Assembly: GCF_000711695.1 (NCBI RefSeq)
Contig: NW_013546973.1
Location: 55,145 to 119,144 of the forward strand
Direction of reading: 5' to 3'
From: Tilletiaria anomala UBC 951
Taxonomy: Eukaryota > Basidiomycota > Exobasidiomycetes > Georgefischeriales > Tilletiariaceae
Length of the DNA: 64,000 bases
The position numbers and the translations under genes are program-made. Each line of letters begins with the position of its first letter. The stretch's first letter is position 1. The notes below the pieces were generated by a model. It ran no database searches. It had not been told where the DNA came from and saw only the letters and a program-made list of their open reading frames with translations. Positions 12,907-24,600 of this stretch are shown piece by piece.

Positions 12907-14790
12907 ATGGCCACTTCCTGCGAGCTCAGCAACGTCACAGACCCTACCGACTGGCAGGGCGAATTCCGCTTCCTTCACGACCTCGACCAGTCGCTGCGGT
13001 GCGAGCTGTGCGCAGTGGGTGTTCAAGTCATGTACCACATGCACCGTATCCCCCGCTTACCTCTTGCCTCTGGATCTATTGCGCCAGGGGATATATGAAG
13101 CACCCGTCGCTTTCAAAGCTTGTGGGCATTCTTTTTGCTCCAAGTGCATTCGAAGACACGTCAATCAGCCAAATGCATCGGGCCAATTCTGTCCCAAATG
13201 TAGACAGACAAAAGCATACGATTCGGAGCTGGTACCTTTGCCTAGTCTTGAAGACGCGGCGGTCGCTTGGAGAAAGTGCAGGTGCGTTGGCTCAATACTG
13301 TGGCGAGTGTGAAGGTGTGCGAGCTGGCTCATCAAATCCCAACTTTGGCCTTGTAAGAGCACAACTCGCCACGGTGTCAGACCGCGAGCGTAGACGAGAG
13401 CAACAGGCCCGAGTGCAAACGCAAGTCTCAGCGGCCGCAACGAGCTCCGAGGACTCACCAGTCCTTCGCGCTGCGCAGAAGCGGAAGCGCAGTTCGTCTC
13501 CGCGATACGAGTCTGCGGAAAACAACGAAACGAATGATGATGCGTATTTCGGGGACGCTGTAGCTGGTAGTAGGGGTTGCAGCAGTAGGCGGGCGTTGCG
13601 CCCTCGCATAGCCCGCAAGCTAAGCAACGGGAGAAAAAGCATGTATGAGGAGATTCCTTCTGAGGCAGATAAGGATGACGGTGCAGAGTCAAGCGATGGA
13701 TTCGAGATACTAGGTGGGGCTGCGATGCGCAAAGAAAACGGAAAGGCGAAGGCTGGGAACTCGGGTGCCTTGAATGGCAGTGCAGCACAGAGCAAACCTA
13801 CTGAGAACCCATCTGTCCGGGATTCCGACTTGCATGGTGAGCAGGCAGGTTCATTACCAGATTCTGCAGCGTGCTGACGATGTGCATTGCTGCCATACAG
13901 CGCAATCTGAAGTTCCTTGCCCTAGCTGCAATTTCACGTTCACTCTTGCAGCGCTGAATAGACATATCGACCGCAGGCAACTGGCATGCAGCCCCAATGA
14001 CCCGCTGCCGTCGCGTAGTGAGCGTGGCCTGGAGGTGCAAGCGGCACCATCCGCATCGAAGAAGGATTCACGAAGTTGGTTTACGCGGGTCACACCTGGG
14101 AGCGCGGGTACGCGTTCAGCAAGCACGGGCCATGACAGCAACATAAATCATTGTGTGACAACGCCAAGCCGACCCTTGGCGCCATCTGCCAATGCCGTAG
14201 AGACTCAGCGTGCCCCACCATCAAAGCCCAAACGCCTTTTGCGACCGCATTATCACAGCAAAAAGGAGAAGGACCTCCGCGATTTGCTCAACGAATTTGG
14301 CCTGTCGACGCTCGGTGGGAAGGAGCGACTGATCGAGCGACACAAGCAGTGGGTCAACCTGTACAACGGTAACCTTGACTCGTCCGAGGCAAACCGCAAA
14401 GACATTCCCGCGCTGCGGCGCGAGCTACGAGAATGGGATAAGCAGATGGACGAGGTGTCTAGGCAGAGAGTCAAAGGCAAGGCAGCGGTGGGCGGCGCCT
14501 CTGGCGATGCGGCAGCTTGGGAGGAGAGGTACAAGGATCAGTTCAGAGAGTTGATCGCTCAGGCAAGGCAGTCTGCGCTGGCGAAAAGGGGCAAGCCAAC
14601 GGAGAACAGTGGGCCATCCAGCAGCCAGATGCCAAAGCCCAGCTTTCCGCTTGCGTCACCCATGTCTGACCCACAGTCGAAGCAAGATGAATCTAAAGTG
14701 CCTCCCCCGCGGGCTCCTCCCGAAGCTTTGGCCAAGCAAGTTCCATATCTAGACTGCGACGATGGCCCGCTTGACGGGGGCAGCATGTAA
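12907..14790 (+). CDS. RAD18: RAD18 postreplication-repair E3 ubiquitin ligase
   Basis: Monoubiquitinates PCNA with RAD6 at stalled forks, in the nucleus. Exons 12907-13014, 13088-13281, 13358-13836, 13901-14790 give 556 residues. The leader DPTDWQGEFRFLHDLDQSLR precedes a C3HC4 RING split by intron 1: CELC (C32, C35), KACGHSFCSKC, FCPKC. The central part is acidic/disordered with a KRKR patch. A UBZ-like zinc finger follows (VPCPSC..NRH..C, residues 267-290), then a SAP DNA-binding motif at about 380-415 (DLLNEFGLSTLGGKERLIER). RING-UBZ-SAP order is the RAD18 signature. Intron 3 (13282-13357) was placed by frame; its acceptor GTAAG lacks a good pyrimidine tract. The UBZ His-to-Cys spacing is long (seven residues). 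It converges on the F-box-like gene, with 143 bp between stop codons. Confidence 0.93.
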
Positions 14791-14933
14791 CTCGTAATAC
14801 AATAATACCCGTGCGTATGTGTATGATACATCATGTTTTATTGATGTCCCAACAGCCAGCGCCGCGCCCCTGCCAGTCGCAGGCCAATTGCCGTTGTCGC
14901 AGGCCCCTTTGCGATAGAACTGGCTGGCCGTCC

Positions 14934-16433
14934 TCATAACATTTTTCGGTCGCCATGCTCGAGGGTGGCGGTGCCGATGCCGATGCGAGATTTGAACTCG
15001 AGCAGCGCAAGCGTGTCGTCCCATTGCAGCCACCCTCCATTCCACCGCTTGTGGCCGCGGCCTTTACCGAGGATGACGAGTTTCGGTGGGGGAAGCAATT
15101 CCTCGCCACCCAGTCGATGCATGAACATTTTACTCGCGGAATCATATTGCCTTTCAAGTTGGACGAGCGCCGCGAGCGTCGCGTCGTCAATATACCACCC
15201 TAGTTCGATGATCAGCATTTTCAGGCGCGGCATTTTTTGCAGCAGCACGATTGTCCCTGATACAAGGCCCGTTGGCGATGGCCGTGTAAGGCGCACTTGC
15301 TCGAGGGAGTTCAATGTCAACAGCGAGTCGAGGAGCGTCGCATTACGCGGCTGAGAGCTTCTTGTTGCATGGGACAGCACCAGGTAGGGATCCGTGGCAC
15401 CTGCAATAAGGGATGGCATATCTGCACCGGTGGTAGGGCTGCTGTGTGACTTCGAAGGCGGCGCATCCCTGTTTCGCGCATTGGCAAAGACGATCGGATC
15501 GATACTCGAGCTGTCAGCTTCTGTTGAGGTATTTTTCGAAAAAAAGCGCAACGCTTGAGCAGAACGGATGTACGAGACAACCATTATGAGATCGTCCGGG
15601 GTGTCTCGTAAAGTCGGCCAATGAAGGTGAAGCGATGTGAGGTAATCAAGTGCCGATCCGGGTTCATTGCGGTTTCCAATCCGCTGACAATGCGCGGTAC
15701 GATCGAAATCACTCGGCTTGGTTGCCAGCGATGAAATGGTCAGTTCTTGTAGCTGAATTCCTGAAAATACCGAGAAGTCAATACTACCTGCTTCAGCCGT
15801 GAGGGAGGAATTACACTTCTCAGCAAAGACTTGATGCAGAAGCTCAAGTGGGTAGCTTGCTAGGTGATCAATGCTGGACATCTCCGGCCTTGACAGAGCG
15901 CAAGGAAACAAAAGCCAGGTGTAAACTTTTGTATACATATCCCACTTCATTGAAAAGACTTTGGCTCACGGATATCCTAAATTGAATGGTTCCCAAATGT
16001 GCAAATACTCGAGATAGGTGCAGCACCGAAAGATATTTCGCAGATTTGCGTCGGATCGTTCGCTTGCAGAGACAGTGGCCAACAGTCCTCCCTCGTTCAT
16101 CAAGATTCCTTGTGTTCGCTCCTCGACATCCTCGTAATCCACACGGTTGCAGATATAAAGATTGCGCAAGCCTTTTGCTCTAACTGTATCGTTACGGATC
16201 GCTTGCGCATATCGTTCGAGAGACGTGCGGCCTCGAATCACTACGGATCGGTAAAGCGATCCAGAAACTCGAATTGCGGCGTAAACATGCTTGGAGAGTA
16301 GGCTAATTGCAAGGGCTAGCAAGGGATTCAGGTTGGCGGCGTGTTCGAGAATGAGGCAGACAAGGTCCGCCGGTAATCGTGTCCAAGTGTGCGAGGAAAG
16401 TTCCTCATGCGCTGGGATGATAGCTCCACGCAT
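14934..16433 (-). CDS. F-box-like protein of unknown substrate
   Basis: Exons 16433-15970 and 15888-14934 (81-nt intron, GTGAGC..AAG) give 472 residues. Residues about 15-70 look like a basidiomycete F-box (WTRLPADLVCLILEHA.. then LSKHVYAAIR), a motif that docks substrate receptors onto SKP1 in SCF ubiquitin ligases. The rest is a single leucine-rich helical/LRR-like region (SLHLHWPTLRD, LDSLLTLNSLEQVRL, MPRLKMLIIELGWY) with no other named domain. The W-containing C-terminus ends near HGDRKML. Lineage-specific F-box proteins of this shape are common in these fungi. The F-box call is moderate and the function beyond it unknown. The single ATG at 16433 starts the only long reading frame. Confidence 0.7.
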
Positions 16434-16850
16434 TGCAGCAGCGGGCGCACAACGCTTTAAGAGCTCTTCTACACTTCGAAGTAGGATTCACCATGGCTGG
16501 GTATTCGCATGCAGTCCAGTTAAAGCAAAACGCATGGAGCCACTGCAGAGCGACATCGATGACGTCTGCAGTCGTAACTCATACCATGATCGCTGGAAGA
16601 GGCGTGCGGAGGACTAAGCGCTCTCAACGATTGACAAGTGACTGTGGACTGGTTGGTGAGCAAGTAGAATGCACCTCAACCCAATGTCTGCTGATGGGCG
16701 TGCTGTGCTTGTAAAATGTCATTTTTTCTACGTCGGGATGCCCCGCCCTATCCACCTCAGCCTGCACCTTGATGAATGTCCGTTCGGCCACGGCCACTAC
16801 CTGTATGTCTAGAAAATTATCTCAGCGTCTAGCGAGCCTAGAATTTCATA
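16434..16850. other. Intergenic, no gene seen
   Basis: Promoter side of the F-box-like gene, running into the GFA relic. It is visibly AT-richer than the coding blocks. No domain is recognisable in either strand. Confidence 0.5.
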
Positions 16851-17345
16851 ATGGCGTCTTTGCAAGGTGCCTGCCTTTGCGGCGCGCTGAAAGTCAAGGT
16901 CTGAGAGGGCACGATACCGCTACTCCGGCTTGCATGTCGCTGCAAAAATTACAAGACCACTGCCGGGTTCTACGGTGTGTCCATTTTAACTGTGGTATCA
17001 GTTTATGATGTAAATATTTAAGCCACATTAAAGAAATGTGAGCTTCAGTATGCATGCCTGATTGATCCAAGAAAGATGTAATGTTATGCTGACAGGCGAT
17101 AATATTCAAATTACTGGCCGTGACTGCGCCTCCGATTCGGGAACTACGGCATCACGGTTCTTTTACCGAGACTGGAGAAGAATTATGCACATGAAATGCC
17201 GTTTGCGGAAAGGCACAATGGTCAAGAAGATGGGTTTGTTCGCTCTTCAGCCTGGTGGGTGGAGCGAACCCGCTGCCAAGTTATTCAATGCGGATCGCAG
17301 CGAATTGGTGACAATGAGTAGAGTGAATGGATTTATCGCAGGTAG
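16851..17345 (+). pseudogene. Decayed GFA/CENP-V-family zinc-binding gene (relic 1)
   Basis: Starts with an intact family N-terminus (MASLQGACLCGALKVKV), then a TGA stop at 16902-16904. After it the same frame resumes as EGTIPLLRLACRCKNYKTTA, matching the GFA CHCxxCxxxTG zinc motif with its third Cys replaced by Tyr. An apparent unspliced intron (about 16990-17097) follows, and then GDNIQITGRD..DSGTTASRF with FYRDW where the family has FCxDCG (Cys to Tyr and Cys to Trp), ending PGGWSEPAAKLFNADRSE. Intact relatives are roughly 130-150-residue enzymes/thiol-binding proteins (glutathione-dependent formaldehyde-activating fold). Loss of several zinc ligands plus the stop argues for a dead gene. 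The assignment is from remembered family pattern. Confidence 0.68.
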
Positions 17346-17844
17346 TGATCAATACAGTAGCTTACGGCTGCTGTTGCTATTCATGCTTTAGCTCTTTCCT
17401 GGGACTGCTCAGTTCTAACGATTGGCCAAGCCGGCCAAATGAGAGCAAAGGTCGCGGCAAGACGTGCTGTGTCACCAGCATTCCACTAGGGATAGATAGT
17501 TGAACGAGCCACCTAGTATTGAGGAACCAGTCAAGTGGCAGCACTCGCTCCCAGTGACATGGGACTAAATGTCAATTTAATTCCTTGAGCCAAGAGTACA
17601 TTACGACATGTCGTTCTATAACAGCGGGTTCGAATCCATGCTGACTCAACTATCTGCCTCAACACAATACAAGTCGCGGCACCCAATTGGACTGCTGAAT
17701 ATTGTCAAGAAAGTTACTCAGGAATAACATCTTGGAGTACACACGCATTTTGCGTGAGCAGAAGACAATTTTCGGAACTTTACCGCCCGTGTATGCCTGC
17801 TGGTCTTCAAGTGAGACTACTATTTAATGGACACAAGCTTATCA
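17346..17844. other. Intergenic spacer between the two GFA relics
   Basis: About 500 bp of AT-rich sequence with no gene or repeat family recognised. It contains a tRNA-like T-loop string at about 17626-17636 that does not belong to a foldable tRNA. Confidence 0.5.
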
Positions 17845-18215
17845 TCAGCATTCTTCTCTAAGTAGCCGGCAGCATTCAAATTCCAAAAACCTATCTTTAA
17901 GGTAACTGGTGTCGCTTTCAACAGGGATAGAGAGACGTGGCGTGCCGCAATCCGGGAAAAATCCACGGTCAAGACTTTTATCCGAGTTTGACCTCTTTGT
18001 CCGTATCGCGCTTCAACTGCTTCAAATCATCCTTGTTCCACTTGATATTTGCTGCCTTGACGACTTCATTGTTCAAAGAGCGGTCCACCTCCACGGTAAG
18101 AGTTCAGGAAGAAGGATACCTTAAGTGCGGCATAACCAACAGGAGATCGTTTCAACATAAAGAGATGTGGCTCTCGTAGTAAAGACGACCCATGGGCAAG
18201 ACACGCAATGCGACA
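17845..18215 (-). pseudogene. Decayed GFA/CENP-V-family gene (relic 2, opposite strand)
   Basis: On the minus strand the fragments occur in family order: LSHCVSC (18215-18196; GFA pattern CHCxxC with first Cys changed to Ser), then about 100 nt out of frame, VEVDRSLNNEVVKAANIKW and DDLKQLKRDTDKEVKLG (about 18085-17973), a frame change, then RGFFPDCGTPRLSIPVESD (about 17968-17912), which corresponds to the conserved RGFCxDCGxP motif with Cys to Phe. It ends at a TGA (17847-17845). At least two frameshifts and two zinc-ligand losses mean no functional protein. The N-terminal CLCG part was not found. It faces relic 1 tail to tail, within 1.4 kb. Confidence 0.58.
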
Positions 18216-19115
18216 GCTTGCGGTGCTGGGGCCTCGTACTGAACTCGGCCAAATTTTCAGCGCTGCAGGGGAGCGTGGGAATGATAAATTTCAGCCGTCA
18301 TGCGGTGGGACCTTGAAAGATGCCGAAGGGTTTTCTATTTACACCTGCGTTCGCTATATTGACACGATGAGCTTGTGCTTTGGAACTATGATGATCGCTT
18401 GACTGTATACGCGTGATGCTCTGGGCACTCGAAGTGGATATGACGGGGTCTTCAATGGCGCATTCCTTCTACATATGGTTACATATATCAGCGCAGCCTC
18501 CCAGCTTCTTGCGGCTCTTGCTTGCCGCTGAATGATCGTTGGCGGCTGCTTGCTAGACGCTGATGAGATGCGTCAGGCGCTGACCAGCGCCCTTGCACCA
18601 AAGGGCCTGCAAATTTTGTGCATGTTCGAGTTGAATGCCCTAGCGGGCACTACACACGGTAACGTACTCCAGAGCTCGGCACAGCTCACCCACTGCCGAA
18701 GGTGCACGAGGAGAGGGCAGCTCGCACCAGAAGAATGACGTGTGACATCATCATCGGTTCAAGTGCAACGGTGATCGCAATCCCATCCGGGGGGGGGGGG
18801 GTTTAAAAATAAATATATTAGCACAAGTTATCTAATCGCCGCCGTATCCGCCATAATCTGGGCAAATCCCTACTTTGATTACAAATTCTTCCTCTTTCCC
18901 ATAAATCAACATGAAGGTGAGCGGTTGAGCCACAGCCAGGGCGTATAGAGCAGTACAGGAGTCCATGGGTAACCGGATGGTTACAAAGTGTGCGAGATCG
19001 GGCTGCAGCATGCATTACAAGCCAAGAGAGCAAGAACGTCTATAAGATGCAAGCAGACCCAACGATCACGTTCCAATACTCAATCGTCTTCTCTCACTCT
19101 CTGAAGACCGCAGTT
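18216..19115. other. Intergenic region, 3' flank of the PDR transporter
   Basis: No gene recognised. A run of 13 G residues lies at 18789-18801, directly followed by TTTAAAAATAAATATATTA, about 300 nt beyond the transporter stop codon. Confidence 0.5.
18789..18801. repeat. 13-nt poly-G homopolymer
   Basis: Uninterrupted G run in an otherwise AT-rich flank. It is likely length-variable and prone to sequencing error. Confidence 0.85.
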
Positions 19116-22100
19116 TCAAACATGCTTCTGCCTGCTGAACCACCTGAATGGCGAAAGGACAGCGGCACGCAGCGGTGCGAAGCTCATTCCGCCGTGCACG
19201 CGGAAGAACCAGTAAAGCAGGAAGCTAGCGAAGATGTTGAGGATGCAGAAGCCAAGCAGAATGCTGAATGCGCCGTAACGGAAGTTGTAGGGCTGCAAGC
19301 GGCTCGAGGTTCGTAATCGTCAGTCTCCAAGTCTCAATCGACAAAAGGGCATGCACGCAGGACGTACCGCGTTCAGCGAGCTTAAGAACATGTCTCCGCT
19401 CCTGTATGGACAGTAGCCGCAACCGGCTGTCGCATTGACATCCTCAATATAACCACCTGCAGCCTGCGCCCACTCGCCCGCGTAAGCACCACATGACTGA
19501 CCGGGGGGAGGGTCGAAGCGGTACGTGTCGGGTTCGTCGCAGACCACGGGCACGCCGGCGAGGATGTTCGCGACTTGACCGCGTATGTAGTAGGCAATAG
19601 GATTCGTCCAGTAGACCTGCATTCAATTTCGCGCCGCAGAAGTTCGTTATGTGAGAATTCCCAACTCTTTGGTTTTAGCGAGTAACCGTTCAAGCTCACC
19701 GATTTCCAAGGCTGCGGCAACTGCGTCTGCGGGACCATGACACCATTGACGATGGCCAGAATGGGCAGGATGAAAGGCAATAGGTTCGAAGCAGTCACCG
19801 GGGTCGGAGAGGAGGCCGCAAGCATGATCGAGAACACGATTTCGAAAATGCTGTTCGTCGAAAGAAGGCGCTGCGTATGTAAGAACAACAGACATGACAC
19901 AGGTTGAATTCGTTCGGCACGCACTTGATCAACAAAGTCATAAGGTAAAAGTAACCTGCCGTAGAGGTAGATTGCGAGTAGAACGGCAGGAAAAAGCTCG
20001 TTAAAAAGTAAATGATCGAAGCGATCACCGCGATGGGCAGCGACGTGATGATGAACGCTGCAACCAGTGCCCACCATGCTGAGAGGAGTGGCGACAAGAG
20101 AAGAGTGTCAGCGTACATGTCTCCTACACCAATCAGCCAGCTATAGATGGGACTCACCGAACGTCTTTGACGGAGACTCTCTTGCCTCAAAAATGATGCG
20201 TAACTCGAAGAATTTTGCACTGCATTTACAGGAGGACGGAAAACGTCAGCTGCACTCCTTTCACGCAACGCTCAAGACTCTTGACGAACATAATCGCATT
20301 GATGACTGCTGGGAAGTTGAGAATGACCAAGAATACGACGAAAGCCCGGTTCTGCAAGTCACGCGAGCTGTTGCCAACGTGAGCGAATGCGCCACCTGCA
20401 ACAAAGCCAACGACAAAGTTGGAGAAGAGCACGCCGTAGGCATACGAGGAATCGCGCCAAAGGTCTCTGAATTGTCGCTTTGTAACCTCGGTCAGCTGCA
20501 CCCAAGCACTTGCTGAGAATTCGCGCGTAGCCCTTGAATCCTCCACAACCGGACGGGATCGGCGTTGTTGGTTCTCGTTATCGATCCACTCTCTGAGTTG
20601 CTTGCATTCTTCAGAAACGAGCCAGCGTTCGTTCCACTGCATTCCGTCGCCACGCACACTGGAGACCGTCTCGAGTAGGTATTCAGCCACGTTAGCATCA
20701 GGAGGGCAGTATTCACCGCCGTGAGACTCGAAGTACTCGCGCACGACGTTCGAATTGCGGTGCGAGTTGATTACGGTCGAGTCGCCGATCGGCCCAGCGT
20801 AAGTCAGGCGCCCCTCGTTCTGGAGCAAAATGACGTCGTCGAAACTTTCAAAAAGCTCAGAGGATGGCTATGTATGGGGGGCATGGATGCTGTCAATTTC
20901 TGCGCGATCACATCGACCAGAAAGAAGATGGCGTGATTTACCTGGTGGATCGTGCAGAGAATGGCCTGGCCATCCTCAGCAAGGCGACGGAGCAAGCGGC
21001 CGATCGACGCAGCACCTGCTGAGTCAAGGCCACTGGTAGGTTCATCGAGGAAAAGCAGCAGATCAGGCTTGCTAGCAAGCTCAACAGCAATGCTGACTCT
21101 CTTCCGGCGCTCTACGTTAAGTCCAGCTCCAGGCATGCCAATCACCGCATCTTGAAGATCTGTTAGCTCAAGCAATTCGATGGCTGCCTGCGCGTCCTTA
21201 AGCTTCTGCTCGCGGGATACTTCCGCCGACTGTCGCAACAGAGCGGCAAACTCAATCGCTTCGCGGACTGTCTGAGTGCCGACATGGATGTCGCCTTGAA
21301 GAACGAAGCCAGTCGATTTTTGGAAGCCTGGGCCAAGAGGTTTTCCGTCGACGAGGACCTCACCATTGAACTTACCCGCCACAGCGCGCTGCGACAGCGC
21401 ACACATAAGAGTTCTAGAGTGCGACGGGCGGTCAGCATCCATCAGTGCACTGTCGGGTATTGGAACTCACGTTTTACCAGCTCCGGATGCACCCATGAGA
21501 GCTGTCATACGCCCAGGACGGACCAAGCCATCAACATTTTGCAAAAGCTTGCGACCAGAGTCGAGCTCGAGATTGACATTTCGCCATGTGAAGATTGGCT
21601 TGCTTTCGTACCTTACCAGCCTGGACAAACTGGGCTTGATGGTCTCTGCTGCTTTTGCCTCCCCCTCGCCACACTCGATGCCTGCGACTGGAGAAGGCAG
21701 GCGCGTACGGTTAGGAGAGGTGGGACTTGTGTTAGAGGCCACCTTTTCGACTTTGATATCCATAGGACGGTTAGATGAACGGAGTTGTCTCTTGGTGCGC
21801 TTGGTGCGCGCAAAGACGTTGACGCCACCAGCGCCTTGGAAGTCGAAGATCTCGGAGAAGATGACGGTGAGAATGAGATATAGGAAGGTGAAGCCGATGA
21901 CAGCGCCGAGCGAGCGACCAATGTGACCCGTTGAGTAGCCGTAAGAGGTTTGAAGATACGCCTCCGGGTCCACGGTGAGCGAGCCGGCGGTCGCACCCGC
22001 CAGCGCACAAGTCTGATAAGCAGGGTTGCGCACCTCGTTGAAGGGAACGATATGTGCAGGTGAGCATTCGATCGGGTAGCGGAACTCATTTGCCATGAAT

Positions 22101-24600
22101 CCTTCGAACGCATAGGAGGTTGCATTAATCCATGAAAGGAACACGGTCCAGTTCATCATGTTACGCGGAAGCACGTAGCCAGAGAAGACGATCGACACGT
22201 TCAAAGCCAACGCCGAGAAGCGAATCGCCTCGTTGAAGCTGGGTGAAAGTGCAGCAAAAAGCCTGTACAGCGCAGTGACTGTAGAGTGGGAAGGCATCAG
22301 TTATCAGGCTCGCTTGAGAGCCAAAAGCTGAGTAATGAGACTCACATGAGTACGCTGACAGGAAGACAAAGATGAAATACAGCCAAAAGCCACCCGCGCT
22401 CACACGGAGGTGCGCAAGGAAGTAGGTGATGACCGAAGTGAGCGTTGCAAACAATACTAAAAGAGGGATATCGACGAGTGCGCGAGAGATGACGATCGCA
22501 GACGGATGAGCGAAGGCAAACTGTTTGTGGCGGAATAAGATGGGACGACCAGAAACGGCTTCGAAAGCTTCTGATAGCTGCAGCCACCCTACGAAGAGAG
22601 TCGAAAAGAGAAGGATACCGCCGCGCATGAACGTTCCGGAGCTGTCGAAAGGCTGATTGTAGAAGAGTGAGGAGATCATGAGAGAGACGCCGATCACGGT
22701 GATAATCTTGGTCTGCAACTCCTCGCGTGCAGCAAGCTTAATCTGTATTTGACGGACGATCGTCGCCTTGATCTGCTCCCAAAATGAAACCGTGTAGGAG
22801 GACCCTTTGCGCACGCCCTGGTTTTTCTCGTCGCGAACAATGGCCTTCAGTTGCTCTGCCTCTTCACTCTCGCTGTCGCGCACTTGCTGCATGTATTCCT
22901 CGTACTCCTTCTCCAATTTGGAATAGAGCTCGCTGTTCTTCCAAGCTTGCTCACGCTGTGCGGCAGTGCGTGGAGCGCTGTTCTCGAAGCCTTCTCTGAA
23001 CTCCATCTGCAGAGGGTCCGTGACAGCGGTGACAAAGTCGGCTGTGGTCTGACGCGCACCGGCAAAGTAGCCTAACTCTTCAAAGTATCGCCTCGCCTGT
23101 TCACGAGGGCCATAGTAGATGCAGCGTCCCTTGTCGATCACGCATACGCGGTCAAAGAGATTGTAGATGCTCTCAGAGACCTGTGGAAGTATCAAAAAAG
23201 TGTCAGCTCTTGCTCCACGCTTCATCTGCGTGTGTCAAACGCACCTGGTAGAGCGTAGCAATGGACGTGCGCTTGCTCAGGTCGGTAATGATTTTGAGCG
23301 AACGGGCATACTCGAGGGCGGTGGAAGCATCGAGACCTCGTGTTGAATTGTCCGATGCGATGACCGCGGCACGTGTAGCCAAGCCTTCTGAGATGGTGAC
23401 ACGCTTGCGCTCTCCACCAGAGATGCCACGAACAGCTGCGCCGCCGACAATCGTGTCACGGACATGCGACATGGCGAACTGCGTCACAGGACGCAACAAT
23501 GGAATGTGAGCACGGACTTGGGGTCTCCATCAGTAGCAAATACGCACCATCTTGAGCAATACATCGATGAGCGTCTCGATGAACACGCTTCTGCTCTCGC
23601 CGTCGACCCGCGACTTTTTGTGAGGAACCTTGGTCCTGAGCGCAAAGCGCAGTGTCTGTGCGACGGTGAGTGTGGGGAAGTGCGTGTCTTCCTCGTCAAT
23701 GAAGATGACTTCGCCTCTCATCTTGCGCGCGACCTCTTCCTGGTCAAAGCCACCGTAGGTTAGTGAGCCGGTGCGTGAGAGGTTCGAAGCAAGATTTGAC
23801 GTCAAGGCACGCAGGGTCGTGGAGCAGCCTGAGCCGGGACGACCGAGGACAAGGAGCATTTCAGATGGGCGCAGAATGCCCATATGGCCTTGCAAGATTG
23901 GAGTAGGCGCTGATTCACCGAAAGGTTTAGATTTTCTGAGCTTGGAGAGGCCCGAAATGAGGAAATAAAGGATGTTCAACGGATCCCGCCATGCCGTGTT
24001 ACCGATGGCAACGGGCAGCGTTTTTACAAAAACGCCGCCTCTTGTACCTGGCGGCGCGTATACGTCGAGATTACGCCATGCAACGCCAACTGGTTTGTGA
24101 TGTGTGTTCTTGCCTTCAGATTCGGCCTGCGCTTGTCGAGTGAGGATAAAGTTGCGCAAATCGAACACTTCAGCTTTTTCATCCTTGCGATCTTCAGGTT
24201 GAGCTTCGATATCCTCGCCCCGGCCTGGAGCATGGGACGTGCTGCTCATGTTACGACTGAGCCGGCTCTTGCTCTGCTGATGGGTTATTCCCTTGCCCGC
24301 CAGCTGACTGCTGTGACTGATGGTGCGCACAACCTCTTCGAATTCAACTCTCGCACGTGGGATATCAACGGTTTCGCTGCGGCTTTCACCCCAGTCGCCC
24401 CGAGACTGCGTTGGGCGTAATTCTGTATGGGTCACGTCGTCAGCGGCGGGTGCGTAAATCGGCGCCTCCATAGAGTCATGTTGTTCCTCTCGTGCACTCT
24501 CTGCGTGTGAAGGAGGTTCATATCCAGAGATGGGACTGATCACGTTCGAGGCGACGACGCTAGCCTTGTGGGCTTCAGCCGCTGCTTCTGTCGATGTCAT
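19116..24600 (-). CDS. Full-length PDR-type (ABCG) multidrug ABC transporter
   Basis: Plasma-membrane efflux pump, (NBD-TMD)x2, 1,586 residues. Exons 24600-23548, 23478-23245, 23180-22346, 22278-21471, 21413-20942, 20855-20290, 20219-20158, 20078-19925, 19850-19700, 19616-19368, 19292-19116, all in frame. The N-terminus (about 170 residues) is hydrophilic. NBD1 (about 255) has the PDR-specific Walker A GRPGSGCST with Cys for Lys, signature VRGISGGERKR and DNSTRGLD. NBD2 (about 970) has GASGAGKTT split by an intron, LNVERRKRVSI and [11 protein letters not shown]. The connector ARESPSKTF precedes the second TM block. The donor of intron 6 is the weak GTTCGT, chosen because only it restores the KFFELR..AR segment. 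Its upstream flank carries two CACGTG boxes. The truncated pump at 2-2135 is a paralogue on the other strand, with clearly different loops. Substrate is unknown. Confidence 0.93.

Noticed and set aside
12999-13877. Single long plus frame across the RAD18 introns
   Set aside because: It breaks the RING domain; the spliced model restores CxxC and CxHxxC ligands in one frame.
17626-17640. tRNA-like T-loop string GGGTTCGAATCC
   Set aside because: The flanking bases do not pair into a 5-bp T-stem, and no acceptor, D or anticodon arms could be found at proper distances upstream.
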